Shown here: positions 1 to 7,490 of the stretch, one piece after another
Layout: every line of letters begins with the position of its first letter
How positions within the stretch are numbered: the first letter of the stretch is position 1
Assembly (NCBI GenBank): GCA_965613025.1
Contig: CBFDUE010000005.1
Span: 1 to 64,000 of the forward strand
DNA: 64,000 nucleotides
Direction of reading: 5' to 3'
Source of the DNA: CAYTXJ01 sp965613025
GTDB taxonomy: Bacteria; Desulfobacterota; DSM-4660; Desulfatiglandales; JALVMZ01
Notes under the pieces: model-generated
Databases searched by the model: none
What the model saw: only the letters and a program-made list of their open reading frames with translations
Told to the model about the DNA's origin: nothing
Made by a program: the position numbers and the translations under genes

Positions 1-66
1 CAAGCAGAAGACGGCATACGAGATCATGCCTAGTCTCGTGGGCTCGGAGATGTGTATAAGAGACAG
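1..66. other. Illumina P7 / Nextera read-2 adapter (artefact)
   Basis: Bases 1-24 are the Illumina P7 flow-cell sequence. Bases 25-32 (CATGCCTA) match the adapter form of a Nextera i7 index (I recall N706). Bases 33-66 are the Nextera read-2 primer ending in the Tn5 mosaic end (48-66). This is library adapter left on the contig end, not genome. Genomic sequence starts at 67, and features touching this end are truncated by it. Confidence 0.98.
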
Positions 67-278
67 CCAATAAAGAGATATTAAAGATTGTGGAAAAAGG
101 TAAGATATCTGGAGGTGACTATAAAGAGATAGTTAAATTGCTAAAAGAGCTTGCTCTTGGAAAGGAATCTGTTGATAAGAAGGTAGAGATTAAAAAAGAT
201 ATAACCTTAAAATCGGAGTCATCATCTTCTTCAGGCTCTATACCAATGGAGATCCATATAATAAAAGAGGTGGATTAG
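67..278 (+). CDS. C-terminal fragment of an unknown protein (5' end missing)
   Basis: The frame is open from the adapter junction to a TAG at 276-278, so this is the tail of a longer gene cut off by the contig end. The internal GTG at 90 is probably not the real start. The visible piece begins with a short amphipathic helix pair (EILKIVEKGKISGGDYKEIV). It resembles the small SHOCT-like or YvlB N-terminal helical hairpin, but too little is present for assignment. A basic-acidic linker and a run of five serines follow, then a short hydrophobic end. It converges on mpl with a 4-base overlap of the two stops. Confidence 0.5.
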
Positions 279-1738
279 GAGAGAAATTTCCCTATCTTTT
301 CTGGGAGATGATCAAAGGAGCCATTTGACATAAATATAACCACATCCCCAGCCCTTAGTGCTGACTTTAGAAATTTAAAGATCTCTTTTGCAGTTGGAAT
401 ATATAGGGCATCCTTTCCTTTAGCTCTTAAGCGATTTGCCAAAAGTTCAGATGAAAATCTCTCACCCTCAGGAATGTCATCTTTTCTGTAAGGGTCAGGA
501 ATAACAATAATATCTGCCTTATCAAAAGAATCTATATAATCCTTTTGGAATATATCCCTTCTACTTGTATTTGACCTTGGTTCAAATATGGCAATAATCC
601 TCCTTCCCCTAAATCTATCTGACACCGCCTTAATGGTCTCTCTTACCTCTGTTGGATGATGTGCAAAATCATCAATTATGGTTATTCCTCTCCCCTCTCC
701 CACCACTTCCTGCCTCCTTCTGACCCCCAAAAAGCTCTCCATTGCCTCCTTAAACAGGGAATCTGGTATTTCCAGATATCCACACAACGCAGCCACTGCC
801 GTTATATTTGTTATATTATGTATACCATATAGAGAGGATTTAACCTCTGAATAGAGCCTACCATCTTTATATACATTGAAAAGAGAGTAATTGTTTTTAA
901 TTCCTAAGTATTTAAAATACCAATTATTTTTATTACTTATCCCGTATGTTATCGTTTTGCATACAGCCTCTTGTGCTACCTCTCTTATATTTTCATCTTC
1001 TCCGTTTAAGATAAGAACTCCCTCTTTAGGTATATCTCTAATCAGCATTCTGAACCCCTCTTTTATGCTTTCAAGATCCCGATAAATATCTGCATGGTCA
1101 AATTCAATTGAGGTAAGAATGACAATCTGGGGTATGTAGTCTAAGAATTTGGGCCTCTTTTGAAAAAAGGCGCTATCATATTCATCGCCTTCAATAATAA
1201 AATATGGGGAATCTTCCACTCTGAAATGAAAGGGAAAGTTTTTGGGCACACCCCCTATAAAAAAGCTTGGTGAATATCCTGCACACTCCAATGCCCAGGA
1301 ACACAGAGATGAGGTTGTGGTCTTTCCATGGGTTCCACATATTACGATTGAGAACTTATCTTTAAGGAATATCTCCTTTATTGCCTGTGACATGGAAAGA
1401 TAGGGTATTCTTAATTTGGATAGTTGCTCTACCTCAGGGTTTTCCCTTCTAATCACATTTCCAACAATTGTAAGATGGGGCCTATCTTTTAAATTATTAT
1501 GCCCATAACCGCTATAAACTTTGATAGATAGTCTCTCTAAGATTCCCTTTGAAGGCTCATATAGGACTGAGTCAGATCCAGTAACCCTCTTTCCCATATA
1601 TTTTAACATACCTGCAAGGGCAGACATGCCCACACCACCTATTCCCATAAGATGAACATTTTGAAAATTTTGAGGTAGAAAATTTAGCTTAGGATCGAGC
1701 GGAAGGTACATATCTTCTATGGAATTTCTCTCTTTCAT
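275..1738 (-). CDS. mpl: UDP-N-acetylmuramate:tripeptide ligase (Mpl)
   Basis: Murein-recycling ligase that joins UDP-MurNAc to L-Ala-D-Glu-meso-DAP in the cytoplasm. The order is a Rossmann N-terminal domain with GIGGVGMSALAG, the Mur ligase ATP loop GTHGKTTTSS, the Mpl-type EGDEYDSAFF motif, and the C-terminal DDFAHHPTEV motif. The EYDSAFF signature favours Mpl over MurC. The longest frame begins at a GTG at 1783, but the first 15 residues look non-conserved and have no Shine-Dalgarno. I use ATG 1738; ATG 1711 is also possible, since family members usually begin close to the glycine-rich loop. It is divergent from the DUF218 gene. Its presence implies meso-DAP peptidoglycan. Confidence 0.9.
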   Translation of the reverse strand: MKERNSIEDMYLPLDPKLNFLPQNFQNVHLMGIGGVGMSALAGMLKYMGKRVTGSDSVLYEPSKGILERLSIKVYSGYGHNNLKDRPHLTIVGNVIRRENPEVEQLSKLRIPYLSMSQAIKEIFLKDKFSIVICGTHGKTTTSSLCSWALECAGYSPSFFIGGVPKNFPFHFRVEDSPYFIIEGDEYDSAFFQKRPKFLDYIPQIVILTSIEFDHADIYRDLESIKEGFRMLIRDIPKEGVLILNGEDENIREVAQEAVCKTITYGISNKNNWYFKYLGIKNNYSLFNVYKDGRLYSEVKSSLYGIHNITNITAVAALCGYLEIPDSLFKEAMESFLGVRRRQEVVGEGRGITIIDDFAHHPTEVRETIKAVSDRFRGRRIIAIFEPRSNTSRRDIFQKDYIDSFDKADIIVIPDPYRKDDIPEGERFSSELLANRLRAKGKDALYIPTAKEIFKFLKSALRAGDVVIFMSNGSFDHLPEKIGKFLS

Positions 1739-1813
1739 CTGATATATCCCGCTGTAAGAATAATTAGATGGAGATAAAAACACAATTAAAAATTTTAAAA
1801 GAGGGTATTGAAT

Positions 1814-2563
1814 ATGTTATTCTATCTAAAAAAGATTATAACACCCTTTTTAATGCCACCTGGGGTATTTATTCCCCTCCTTATCCTATCTTGTATCTAT
1901 ACGTTTAAAAAGAGTAAAAAAGTAGCAATCTTTAATTTAATTATTGCTACTCTTATTTGGGCACTTTCCATTCCTCCGGTATCTGACTTAATGCTATCTG
2001 GCCTTGAAAAAGGGCTCAGATTTCCCAAAGATCCTTTGGCAGACTGTATTGTGCTTCTGGGAGGAGGTATAATTGACGATGTTCCGGATATGACAGGGGC
2101 CGGAATTCCAACCTTAGAAATGCAGGGAAGGATCCTTACCTGTGTAAGAGCATTCAGGAAGTTCCATATTCCCATAATTATAAGCGGGGGGCAGCCCTTT
2201 AAGAAAAGGACACCTGAATATGTGATTGTAAGGAGATTCCTTTTGGACCTTGGGGTGCCAGATTCTATGATCATAGTTGAAAAAAGAAGTAAGGATACGT
2301 GGGAGAATGCCAGGTATTCTGCATTAATCTGTAAAAAGAAGGGATTTAAAAAGGCACTTTTAATCACATCTGCATATCATATGAAAAGGGCCATATTTTG
2401 CTTTAAGAGGGCAGGTATGGATATTATTCCATTTCCTGCTAATTTTTTTACCTCCCCAGGAAAAGAGTATATCTGGAAAGACTTTTTACCACATAATTTT
2501 TTAAATACATATCGTGCAATACATGAATACTTAGGCATAATATTTTATAAGATCGCATACTGA
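1814..2563 (+). CDS. DUF218 / ElyC-SanA-like membrane protein
   Basis: About 249 residues: two N-terminal membrane segments, then a DUF218 domain. Visible DUF218 features are CIVLLGGG, the IIISGG strand, ENARYSA and the LITSAYHMKRA segment. Family members such as ElyC and SanA act in envelope integrity and peptidoglycan or lipid-carrier homeostasis, but biochemistry is poorly defined. A TTG at 1808 would extend the protein by two residues. The GAGGG at 1801-1805 is well placed for ATG 1814, so I use that. The neighbour mpl is also an envelope gene, divergently transcribed. It converges on the ArsA-like pair. Confidence 0.8.
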   Translation: MLFYLKKIITPFLMPPGVFIPLLILSCIYTFKKSKKVAIFNLIIATLIWALSIPPVSDLMLSGLEKGLRFPKDPLADCIVLLGGGIIDDVPDMTGAGIPTLEMQGRILTCVRAFRKFHIPIIISGGQPFKKRTPEYVIVRRFLLDLGVPDSMIIVEKRSKDTWENARYSALICKKKGFKKALLITSAYHMKRAIFCFKRAGMDIIPFPANFFTSPGKEYIWKDFLPHNFLNTYRAIHEYLGIIFYKIAY

Positions 2564-2572
2564 AGTGCTGTT

Positions 2573-3550
2573 TTAAGGAGAAAACATCTCTTCACTTACT
2601 CTCTTTACCATATCAAGCCCCCTTATCTCTTTTTCAAACAGCGGAATCTCCGATAGGACATTTCCGATGCTATCCTGTAGCTCCTTTCTGTATCTTTCCT
2701 GCATCCTAATCCTGTTTTGAACAAATTCCACTTCACTTTCTCCCACCTTTTCCTTATCTATTACCTGGTTAACTATAACTCCTCCAATGGGTATTCCAAA
2801 TTCCCTAAACCAACCTATAAATCTTCTAATTACTGCGATAGGGAGGGATTCAAGCAAGGTTACAAAGAAGAAGGCACTCCTTTGCTCATCAGTCAGTATA
2901 TCTTTCATCTTGAAAATCCTGTCCCTAAAGGTGGTAAGATAGCTAAGGAGAGGATCTTCTTCATCTTCCACCTTCTTCTTTCTAAAAGAGAGGGAGAGCC
3001 TTATCTGTTTTGCCTCCTCTCTGCTCTTTAACATCTTATTTACCCAGAGGGTATAGATCTTGGACATTCCCAAGAGTCTTCTTGCATTAGCCGTGGGAGC
3101 AGTATCAAATACATAAAACTCAAATTGGTCTTCAAATATAATATTTATCATGTTTTCAAACATGGCCGATTCTTCAAATGCAGGATTCATTGTGGCCGAT
3201 TCAATAAAGTCATCTGCCTTAGTTGGGATATCGGCATATTTTAAAAACCAGCTTATCTTTTCCTTTATCTCCTTTTTTGACTTCTCTATCACATCCTTTG
3301 TATCTATCTCTTGAACATAGAGGTTTTCTGCATCAGGGATCTTTACTGGCCTTCCAAACACATCCATCTGAAAGAGATTTGATAGGCTGTGCACCGGATT
3401 TGTAGATGCAAGCAGGGTCCTCTTACCTTGTTCCGCCATCCACAGTGCCATGGCAGCGGCCACCACAGTCTTTCCCACTCCACCCTTTCCACCAAAATAG
3501 GTATATTTAAGATCTGGATGCTCCTTTAAATATTCTTTTAATTTATTCAT
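2573..3550 (-). CDS. ArsA/GET3-like ATPase, second of a tandem pair
   Basis: SIMIBI-class P-loop ATPase of the ArsA/GET3 type, 325 residues. Visible are the deviant Walker A FGGKGGVGKT, a switch I-like STNPVHSLSNLF, and DTAPTANARRLL in place of the usual DTAPTGHTLRLL. There are no CxxC or arsenite-binding cysteines as in true ArsA, and no arsenic genes nearby. The single-domain size fits GET3-like dimeric proteins, which shuttle membrane proteins or act as holdases. It overlaps the first ATPase by 4 bases (ATGA), is its paralogue, and is the last gene of the cstA operon. I infer that the two form a heterodimer; function is unknown. Confidence 0.8.
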   Translation of the reverse strand: MNKLKEYLKEHPDLKYTYFGGKGGVGKTVVAAAMALWMAEQGKRTLLASTNPVHSLSNLFQMDVFGRPVKIPDAENLYVQEIDTKDVIEKSKKEIKEKISWFLKYADIPTKADDFIESATMNPAFEESAMFENMINIIFEDQFEFYVFDTAPTANARRLLGMSKIYTLWVNKMLKSREEAKQIRLSLSFRKKKVEDEEDPLLSYLTTFRDRIFKMKDILTDEQRSAFFFVTLLESLPIAVIRRFIGWFREFGIPIGGVIVNQVIDKEKVGESEVEFVQNRIRMQERYRKELQDSIGNVLSEIPLFEKEIRGLDMVKRVSEEMFSP

Positions 3551-4533
3551 CTTAAACTCTCCTCAAACATTGCTTCTGCAAGCCTTCTAATACTTTCAAG
3601 ACCCTTAATTTCAGAATCAAACTCAGGAACAGTTGTAATAACCTGATTTCCAAATCTATCCTTTATCTCGTCCATAGCCTCATCCTGAGACAATATCCTA
3701 TTTCTCAGATAATCGGGAATATCTCTTTCCAAAAGGCCCTTATCAATAACCCTGTTTACTAAATATCCTGCAATTGGAACATTATAGCGTCTAAATAGAG
3801 TGGCAGCCTTTTCAGTATCAGCAATGGTCATACGCTCCGGGGTGATAACAAAAAAGAATGCGGTCTTTTCCTTATCGGTCATGATCTTAGAAGATGTTCC
3901 TATTCGATTTTTTATATAGAGAAGCTCTTTATAGATCTGATCCTCCTCTGTTACCTCTTCCCTCTTCATGGTGGCTATTGCCTTATCATATTCCCTCATC
4001 TGTTCCCTTAGTTGGGTGATCTTTTCAAGCCATGCATCATAGATAGATGCCATACTAAGATAGTAAAGGGCATGTCCTAAGGGGACCAGATCATAGATAT
4101 AGTAATCAAATCCTCCCTCTACAATTATGTCCACCACAGCATCAAATATGGCACTCTCTTCCATTGCAGGTTCTGCAGAAGAGGCCTTTATATAGCTCTC
4201 AATCTCTTCAGGTATCTTCTTCATCCCATACATATCCATTATCTTTTTCCTTATCTCCTCCTGATAGTCTCTTATCCTCCTGTCTGCATCTACCTCACAG
4301 GCAAAGAGATTGGGCATTATCTCCACATTTCCTTTTCCAAATATATCCCTTTCAAATATGTCACTTAATGATGCCTGAGGGTCCACCGAAAAGACCAATA
4401 CCTTCTTCCCCTTCTTTGCAAGATAATATGCGGTTGCGGCAGAAAAGGATGTCTTCCCCAGCCCCCCTTTTCCACCAAACATGATGTATCTACGCTCAGG
4501 ATACCTTAAGAGTTCATCTGCAAATGACATCAT
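3547..4533 (-). CDS. ArsA/GET3-like ATPase, first of a tandem pair
   Basis: Paralogue of the following gene, 328 residues. It has an intact deviant Walker A (FGGKGGLGKT) and a switch I SVDPQASLSDIF. The second nucleotide-contacting motif is divergent: DLVPLGHALYYL, lacking the Ala-Pro-Thr of the family. The pair therefore may not be equivalent catalytically. An AGGAG lies 3 bases from ATG 4533 and 6 from ATG 4530, so the second Met may be the true start. It sits 14 bases after the second small protein gene and overlaps the next ATPase by 4 bases. Translational coupling suggests equimolar products. The role is not known. Confidence 0.8.
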   Translation of the reverse strand: MMSFADELLRYPERRYIMFGGKGGLGKTSFSAATAYYLAKKGKKVLVFSVDPQASLSDIFERDIFGKGNVEIMPNLFACEVDADRRIRDYQEEIRKKIMDMYGMKKIPEEIESYIKASSAEPAMEESAIFDAVVDIIVEGGFDYYIYDLVPLGHALYYLSMASIYDAWLEKITQLREQMREYDKAIATMKREEVTEEDQIYKELLYIKNRIGTSSKIMTDKEKTAFFFVITPERMTIADTEKAATLFRRYNVPIAGYLVNRVIDKGLLERDIPDYLRNRILSQDEAMDEIKDRFGNQVITTVPEFDSEIKGLESIRRLAEAMFEESLR

Positions 4534-4547
4534 TTACTCCTTTCTAT

Positions 4548-4835
4548 CTAATAGAGGCTATCCACAAAATCCTTTTCTCTTAACATCCTTCGCTTCCAGG
4601 TAGTAATCTGAGGGACCACATAGGGAAGAAGTCTGAGAGAATAGTATGGGGGAAGTATGGGAATTCCCAGCATATCTCCCATAGTAATAAGTATAAACAG
4701 ATGTTCCATACTGGATCTGGTCTTAAGCGCATGCCTTGCCATTCCATGAGTTGCCATTCCATAGGTAAAATCCCTTAAAAAGCCTAATATTCCTCCGGAT
4801 CTCTTCTTCTTACCCTTTTTATCACCCATTCCCAA
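4548..4835 (-). CDS. Small paralogous protein B of the CstA-ArsA operon
   Basis: About 95 residues, with a basic N-terminus rich in Lys and Gly. A mostly hydrophobic centre (MEHLFILITMGDMLGIPIL) is followed by an amphipathic tail. It is a clear paralogue of the preceding gene: both share G-x4-GIPI-x4-YS-x2-L-x-PY-x-V-x2-I-x2-W-x2-R-x-LREKD. I do not recognise a named domain. The AGGAGG overlapping the upstream gene's stop favours TTG 4835; ATG 4829 is the alternative. The neighbouring GET3-like ATPases suggest, as inference, that this may be their membrane-inserting client or docking partner. Confidence 0.75.
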   Translation of the reverse strand: MGMGDKKGKKKRSGGILGFLRDFTYGMATHGMARHALKTRSSMEHLFILITMGDMLGIPILPPYYSLRLLPYVVPQITTWKRRMLREKDFVDSLY

Positions 4836-4845
4836 GGATACCTCC

Positions 4846-5103
4846 TCAATCTGAAATTAACTCAAATATATCCTTTTCCCTAAGAATCCTAAATCTCCAC
4901 TCATGAATCTCTTTTACCAGATATGGCATCAATTTCATACTATAAAAATTCATAAATATGGGAATACCTATAAGCTGACCATAGAGAATCAGATTAAATA
5001 GGTCCTCTTTACTCTTTTTACCCAGATAGAGGCTCTGGGTATATTCATAAAAGAGCATTCCCTTTAGTATATCTCCAATCTTCTTAAAAAATCCTGTCTT
5101 CAT
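4846..5103 (-). CDS. Small paralogous protein A of the CstA-ArsA operon
   Basis: About 85 residues and homologous to the next gene over its C-terminal 55 residues, with the same GIPI, YS, PY, W and LREKD positions. The N-terminus is basic (MKTGFFKKIGDILKG) and the centre hydrophobic (DLFNLILYGQLIGIPIF). The frame also allows a GTG at 5130, but that codon lies in the loop of a perfect 10-bp hairpin (5118-5146). ATG 5103 has GGAAG 6 bases upstream, so I use it. It lies between cstA and its paralogue. No recognised family; a membrane-peripheral or single-pass protein is likely. Confidence 0.75.
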   Translation of the reverse strand: MKTGFFKKIGDILKGMLFYEYTQSLYLGKKSKEDLFNLILYGQLIGIPIFMNFYSMKLMPYLVKEIHEWRFRILREKDIFELISD

Positions 5104-5117
5104 CTTTATCTTCCATA

Positions 5118-5146
5118 AGGGATAGGGCACAGAGTCCCCTATCCCT
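5118..5146 (-). promoter_or_regulatory. Perfect 10-bp hairpin between cstA and small gene A
   Basis: Arms 5118-5127 and 5137-5146 are exact inverted complements (AGGGATAGGG / CCCTATCCCT) with a 9-base loop. In the transcribed direction no U-tract follows, so it is not a standard terminator. It lies just after the cstA stop and just before the GGAAG of the small gene. An RNA processing, stability or attenuation element that sets cstA and downstream levels separately is plausible. Confidence 0.6.
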
Positions 5147-5158
5147 AAAAATTAAAGT

Positions 5159-6820
5159 TTAGGCCTCCACCTCCTGGGTGGTTGTAGATACCTCCACCGT
5201 CTCTTCCTTAAACCTCTTAAAGGCCTTATATCCGTCATATGCAAGGATAAGCGCAAGAATTATAAGCAGAATTGCAATAGCAGCTGCAAAGAGATTTCCA
5301 AATACCTTCTTTCCAGCAAATCCAGCAGGTATCAATTTAAAAAACGCTGTATAGAAAAGGGCTGAAACAGTGGTTGCATACATAAAGAACATGGGATATA
5401 TGGCAACCTTATAGTTTCTGGATTTTTGAACCAGATACAGGGTGATTAGTAGCAGCGCAAATCCTGCCATTAACTGATTTGCTCCACCAAAAAGAACCCA
5501 CACATAGAGCCAGGTTCCGGTCTTTACCAGGATCCATGTGATAATCAGAGCCACAATAGTGGCTATATGGGGATTTTTAGCAATTCCTATACTCTCACCC
5601 AGAAGTTCAGCAGTTGCAATCTTCATGAAACGAAACACAAGATTTATGATTGTGAGAGCAAGTATTATAATCATCATACCAGCCATAGCCTTTGAAAAAG
5701 AGAGGGAAAATCCAAGACTCTTGAGAGCACCACCAAGACCTCCCACAAATATACCAACAGGATTACTCAGGTTTTTTACATATTCTGCCTTGCTTCCAAA
5801 TGCAGTGGCACACACAATTACAGCAATAATAGAGATCGTAAATTCTGCAAACATGGCACCTCCTGCCACAGGCCTTACATCCAGCTCATTTTCAATCTGT
5901 CGTGAAGTGGCAGTGCTTGAGACCAGACTATGCCATCCAGAAATAGCACCACATGCAATTGTAACAAAGAGCAGGGGCCATAGTGGACCTATCTTTGTGC
6001 TCCAGCCAGTAAATGCAGGAAGGGTCATGGGTTTATGACCTACAATTATTCCCAATACCCCTGCAATTATTCCAAAATATACCACATATACAGATGAGTA
6101 ATTATAAGGTTGTATGAATCTCCAAACTGGCAAAATGGAACTGAAATATCCAAATATGAGAATACAGATCAGTACCAGATTATAACTTAGCTTTATCTGC
6201 CATTTTGTCCCAAGCCATATGGAAAAGAATATAAGGAATATGGCAATAACTGTGGTAAGTAAGATATTTGTCCTTGCCCTATATATCATATGACCCACAA
6301 GAAATGCCACCCCTACTACCACAAGCAGAGGAAAAGGAAGTGAAGGATTACCACTTATACCCCTTGTAATTACATGTCCAAAGGCACATGCAATCAGAAG
6401 GAGATAGAAATATACAAAGGTAAGGAGTATCTTTCTTGCCCGTGGGGAGATCAACTTGTAACCAAGTGCTCCAAAGGTCTGACCATCATTTCTAATGGAT
6501 ACCATTGCACTTGAAAAATCCTGAAACCATCCAATAAAGAATACTCCCAAACCTAACCAAAGAAGTGTTGGTATCCATCCCCACTGCAATGCCACAATGG
6601 GACCGATTATGGGAGCCGCTCCTGCAATGGAATTTAGCTGAAAACCAAAAAGCACATTCTTATTTGCAGGCATAAAATCCACACCATCCATATACATCTT
6701 TGCAGGAGTTGCCCTTTTGGGGTCCACTTGAAATATGTTGTTGGCCACATGACGGGCATACACCCAATATCCTATGGCCACAACAATAGCCCACCAAACC
6801 AATACCAAAAGGGAATTCAT
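5159..6820 (-). CDS. cstA: CstA-family carbon starvation transporter
   Basis: Polytopic inner-membrane protein, 553 residues, with many hydrophobic segments. The conserved N-terminal block runs through DGVDFMPANK, GFQLNSIAGAAPIIGP and WGWIPTLLWL, typical of CstA/YjiY. These take up pyruvate or peptides when carbon is scarce. It is shorter than E. coli CstA (about 700 residues) but typical of the short form. A strong AAGGAGGTG precedes ATG 6820. It heads an operon continuing into two small proteins and two ArsA-like ATPases, an association I do not recognise. A plausible promoter and a tiny leader ORF lie upstream. Confidence 0.9.
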   Translation of the reverse strand: MNSLLVLVWWAIVVAIGYWVYARHVANNIFQVDPKRATPAKMYMDGVDFMPANKNVLFGFQLNSIAGAAPIIGPIVALQWGWIPTLLWLGLGVFFIGWFQDFSSAMVSIRNDGQTFGALGYKLISPRARKILLTFVYFYLLLIACAFGHVITRGISGNPSLPFPLLVVVGVAFLVGHMIYRARTNILLTTVIAIFLIFFSIWLGTKWQIKLSYNLVLICILIFGYFSSILPVWRFIQPYNYSSVYVVYFGIIAGVLGIIVGHKPMTLPAFTGWSTKIGPLWPLLFVTIACGAISGWHSLVSSTATSRQIENELDVRPVAGGAMFAEFTISIIAVIVCATAFGSKAEYVKNLSNPVGIFVGGLGGALKSLGFSLSFSKAMAGMMIIILALTIINLVFRFMKIATAELLGESIGIAKNPHIATIVALIITWILVKTGTWLYVWVLFGGANQLMAGFALLLITLYLVQKSRNYKVAIYPMFFMYATTVSALFYTAFFKLIPAGFAGKKVFGNLFAAAIAILLIILALILAYDGYKAFKRFKEETVEVSTTTQEVEA

Positions 6821-6877
6821 CTTTACACCTCCTTATTCTTCTAAGAGGCATTAAGTTAATATATCAAAGACCCCACA

Positions 6878-6904
6878 TTAGCCAATAGACAGAATATTAA
6901 ACAT
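6878..6904 (-). CDS. Possible 8-residue leader ORF upstream of cstA
   Basis: In the transcribed direction, AAAGGGGGTG precedes an ATG that opens an eight-codon frame (MFNILSIG) ended by TAA. It lies between the proposed promoter (6939-6967) and the cstA ribosome-binding site. The Shine-Dalgarno is strong for so short a frame, so a leader peptide acting on cstA is possible. It could equally be chance in an AT-rich leader. Confidence 0.25.
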   Translation of the reverse strand: MFNILSIG

Positions 6905-6938
6905 TTCACCCCCTTTCTTTTTAAAAAATTAAAAGATT

Positions 6939-6967
6939 CTTATAATTCAATTTATTAATATAATCAA
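6939..6967 (-). promoter_or_regulatory. Candidate sigma-70 type promoter for the cstA operon
   Basis: On the minus strand, TTGATT (6967-6962), a 17-base spacer and TATAAG (6944-6939) form a good -35/-10 pair upstream of the leader ORF and cstA. Assigned by sequence match only. Confidence 0.4.
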
Positions 6968-7016
6968 CAATAATTTATTTTTTATAATTTTTCTCTACTA
7001 AAGTCTATGATGTCTA

Positions 7017-7490
7017 ATGATGCTTGAATTTTCTTCGTTTGATTTTATCATTATTATAGTTCAGAGGTTCTTGAAGGCTAAGCCAATGGGATATCTGGTT
7101 GGTGGTATAATACTCTTTTTGATAATGATAGGGGTGTGGTCATTAGTTAGTATCCTTCATCCACATGTGGAGCATCCAAGCGGAAAGGCTAAGCTGACGG
7201 GTAAGTGCGGTGATACTATGGAACTCTGTTTGAGGTTTAAGGATAACAAGGTGGTGGAAAGCTCTTACTGGACAGATGGGTGTATGTATAGCCTTAATTC
7301 CATATTTATGGCAGCAGAACTTTCTAAGGGGAAAGGTCCTGATGAGATAATTGAGATAGACTCATCCCATATTGAAGAGGCCCTGGGGGGATTACCCGAT
7401 ACTCACAAACACTGTGCAATGCTTGCCGCTGAGACCCTTCATGCGGCAGTGGAAGACTATATAAAAAAACAGGTATCCTCTAAAACCTAA
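7017..7490 (+). CDS. Membrane-anchored NifU/IscU N-terminal-like protein
   Basis: A hydrophobic N-terminal segment (GYLVGGIILFLIMIGVWSLV) precedes a NifU/IscU-like scaffold domain. The three cysteines of the fold are present: GKCGD, DGCMYS and KHCAML. Classical scaffolds assemble Fe-S clusters in the cytosol, so membrane tethering is unusual. ATG 7017 has no clear Shine-Dalgarno. ATG 7086, preceded by GAAGG 8 bases upstream, would give a 134-residue form that keeps the membrane segment. The stop codon coincides with the left end of a MITE-like element, so the original C-terminus may have been altered. No nifS/iscS neighbour is present. Confidence 0.75.
   Translation: MMLEFSSFDFIIIIVQRFLKAKPMGYLVGGIILFLIMIGVWSLVSILHPHVEHPSGKAKLTGKCGDTMELCLRFKDNKVVESSYWTDGCMYSLNSIFMAAELSKGKGPDEIIEIDSSHIEEALGGLPDTHKHCAMLAAETLHAAVEDYIKKQVSSKT

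Noticed and set aside
1897..2367. 156-residue open frame antisense to the DUF218 gene
   Set aside because: Overlaps a well-supported gene and shows no motif or start signal.
2573..4533. ArsA pair as an arsenite efflux system
   Set aside because: No arsB, arsC, arsD or arsR nearby and no arsenite-binding cysteines in either ATPase.
5118..5146. Hairpin as an intrinsic terminator of cstA
   Set aside because: No U-tract follows in the transcribed direction, and downstream genes lie too close to be independent.
5538..6038. 166-residue open frame on the plus strand inside cstA
   Set aside because: Antisense to a strongly conserved membrane protein; hydrophobic composition mirrors the cstA codons and there is no ribosome-binding site or family motif.
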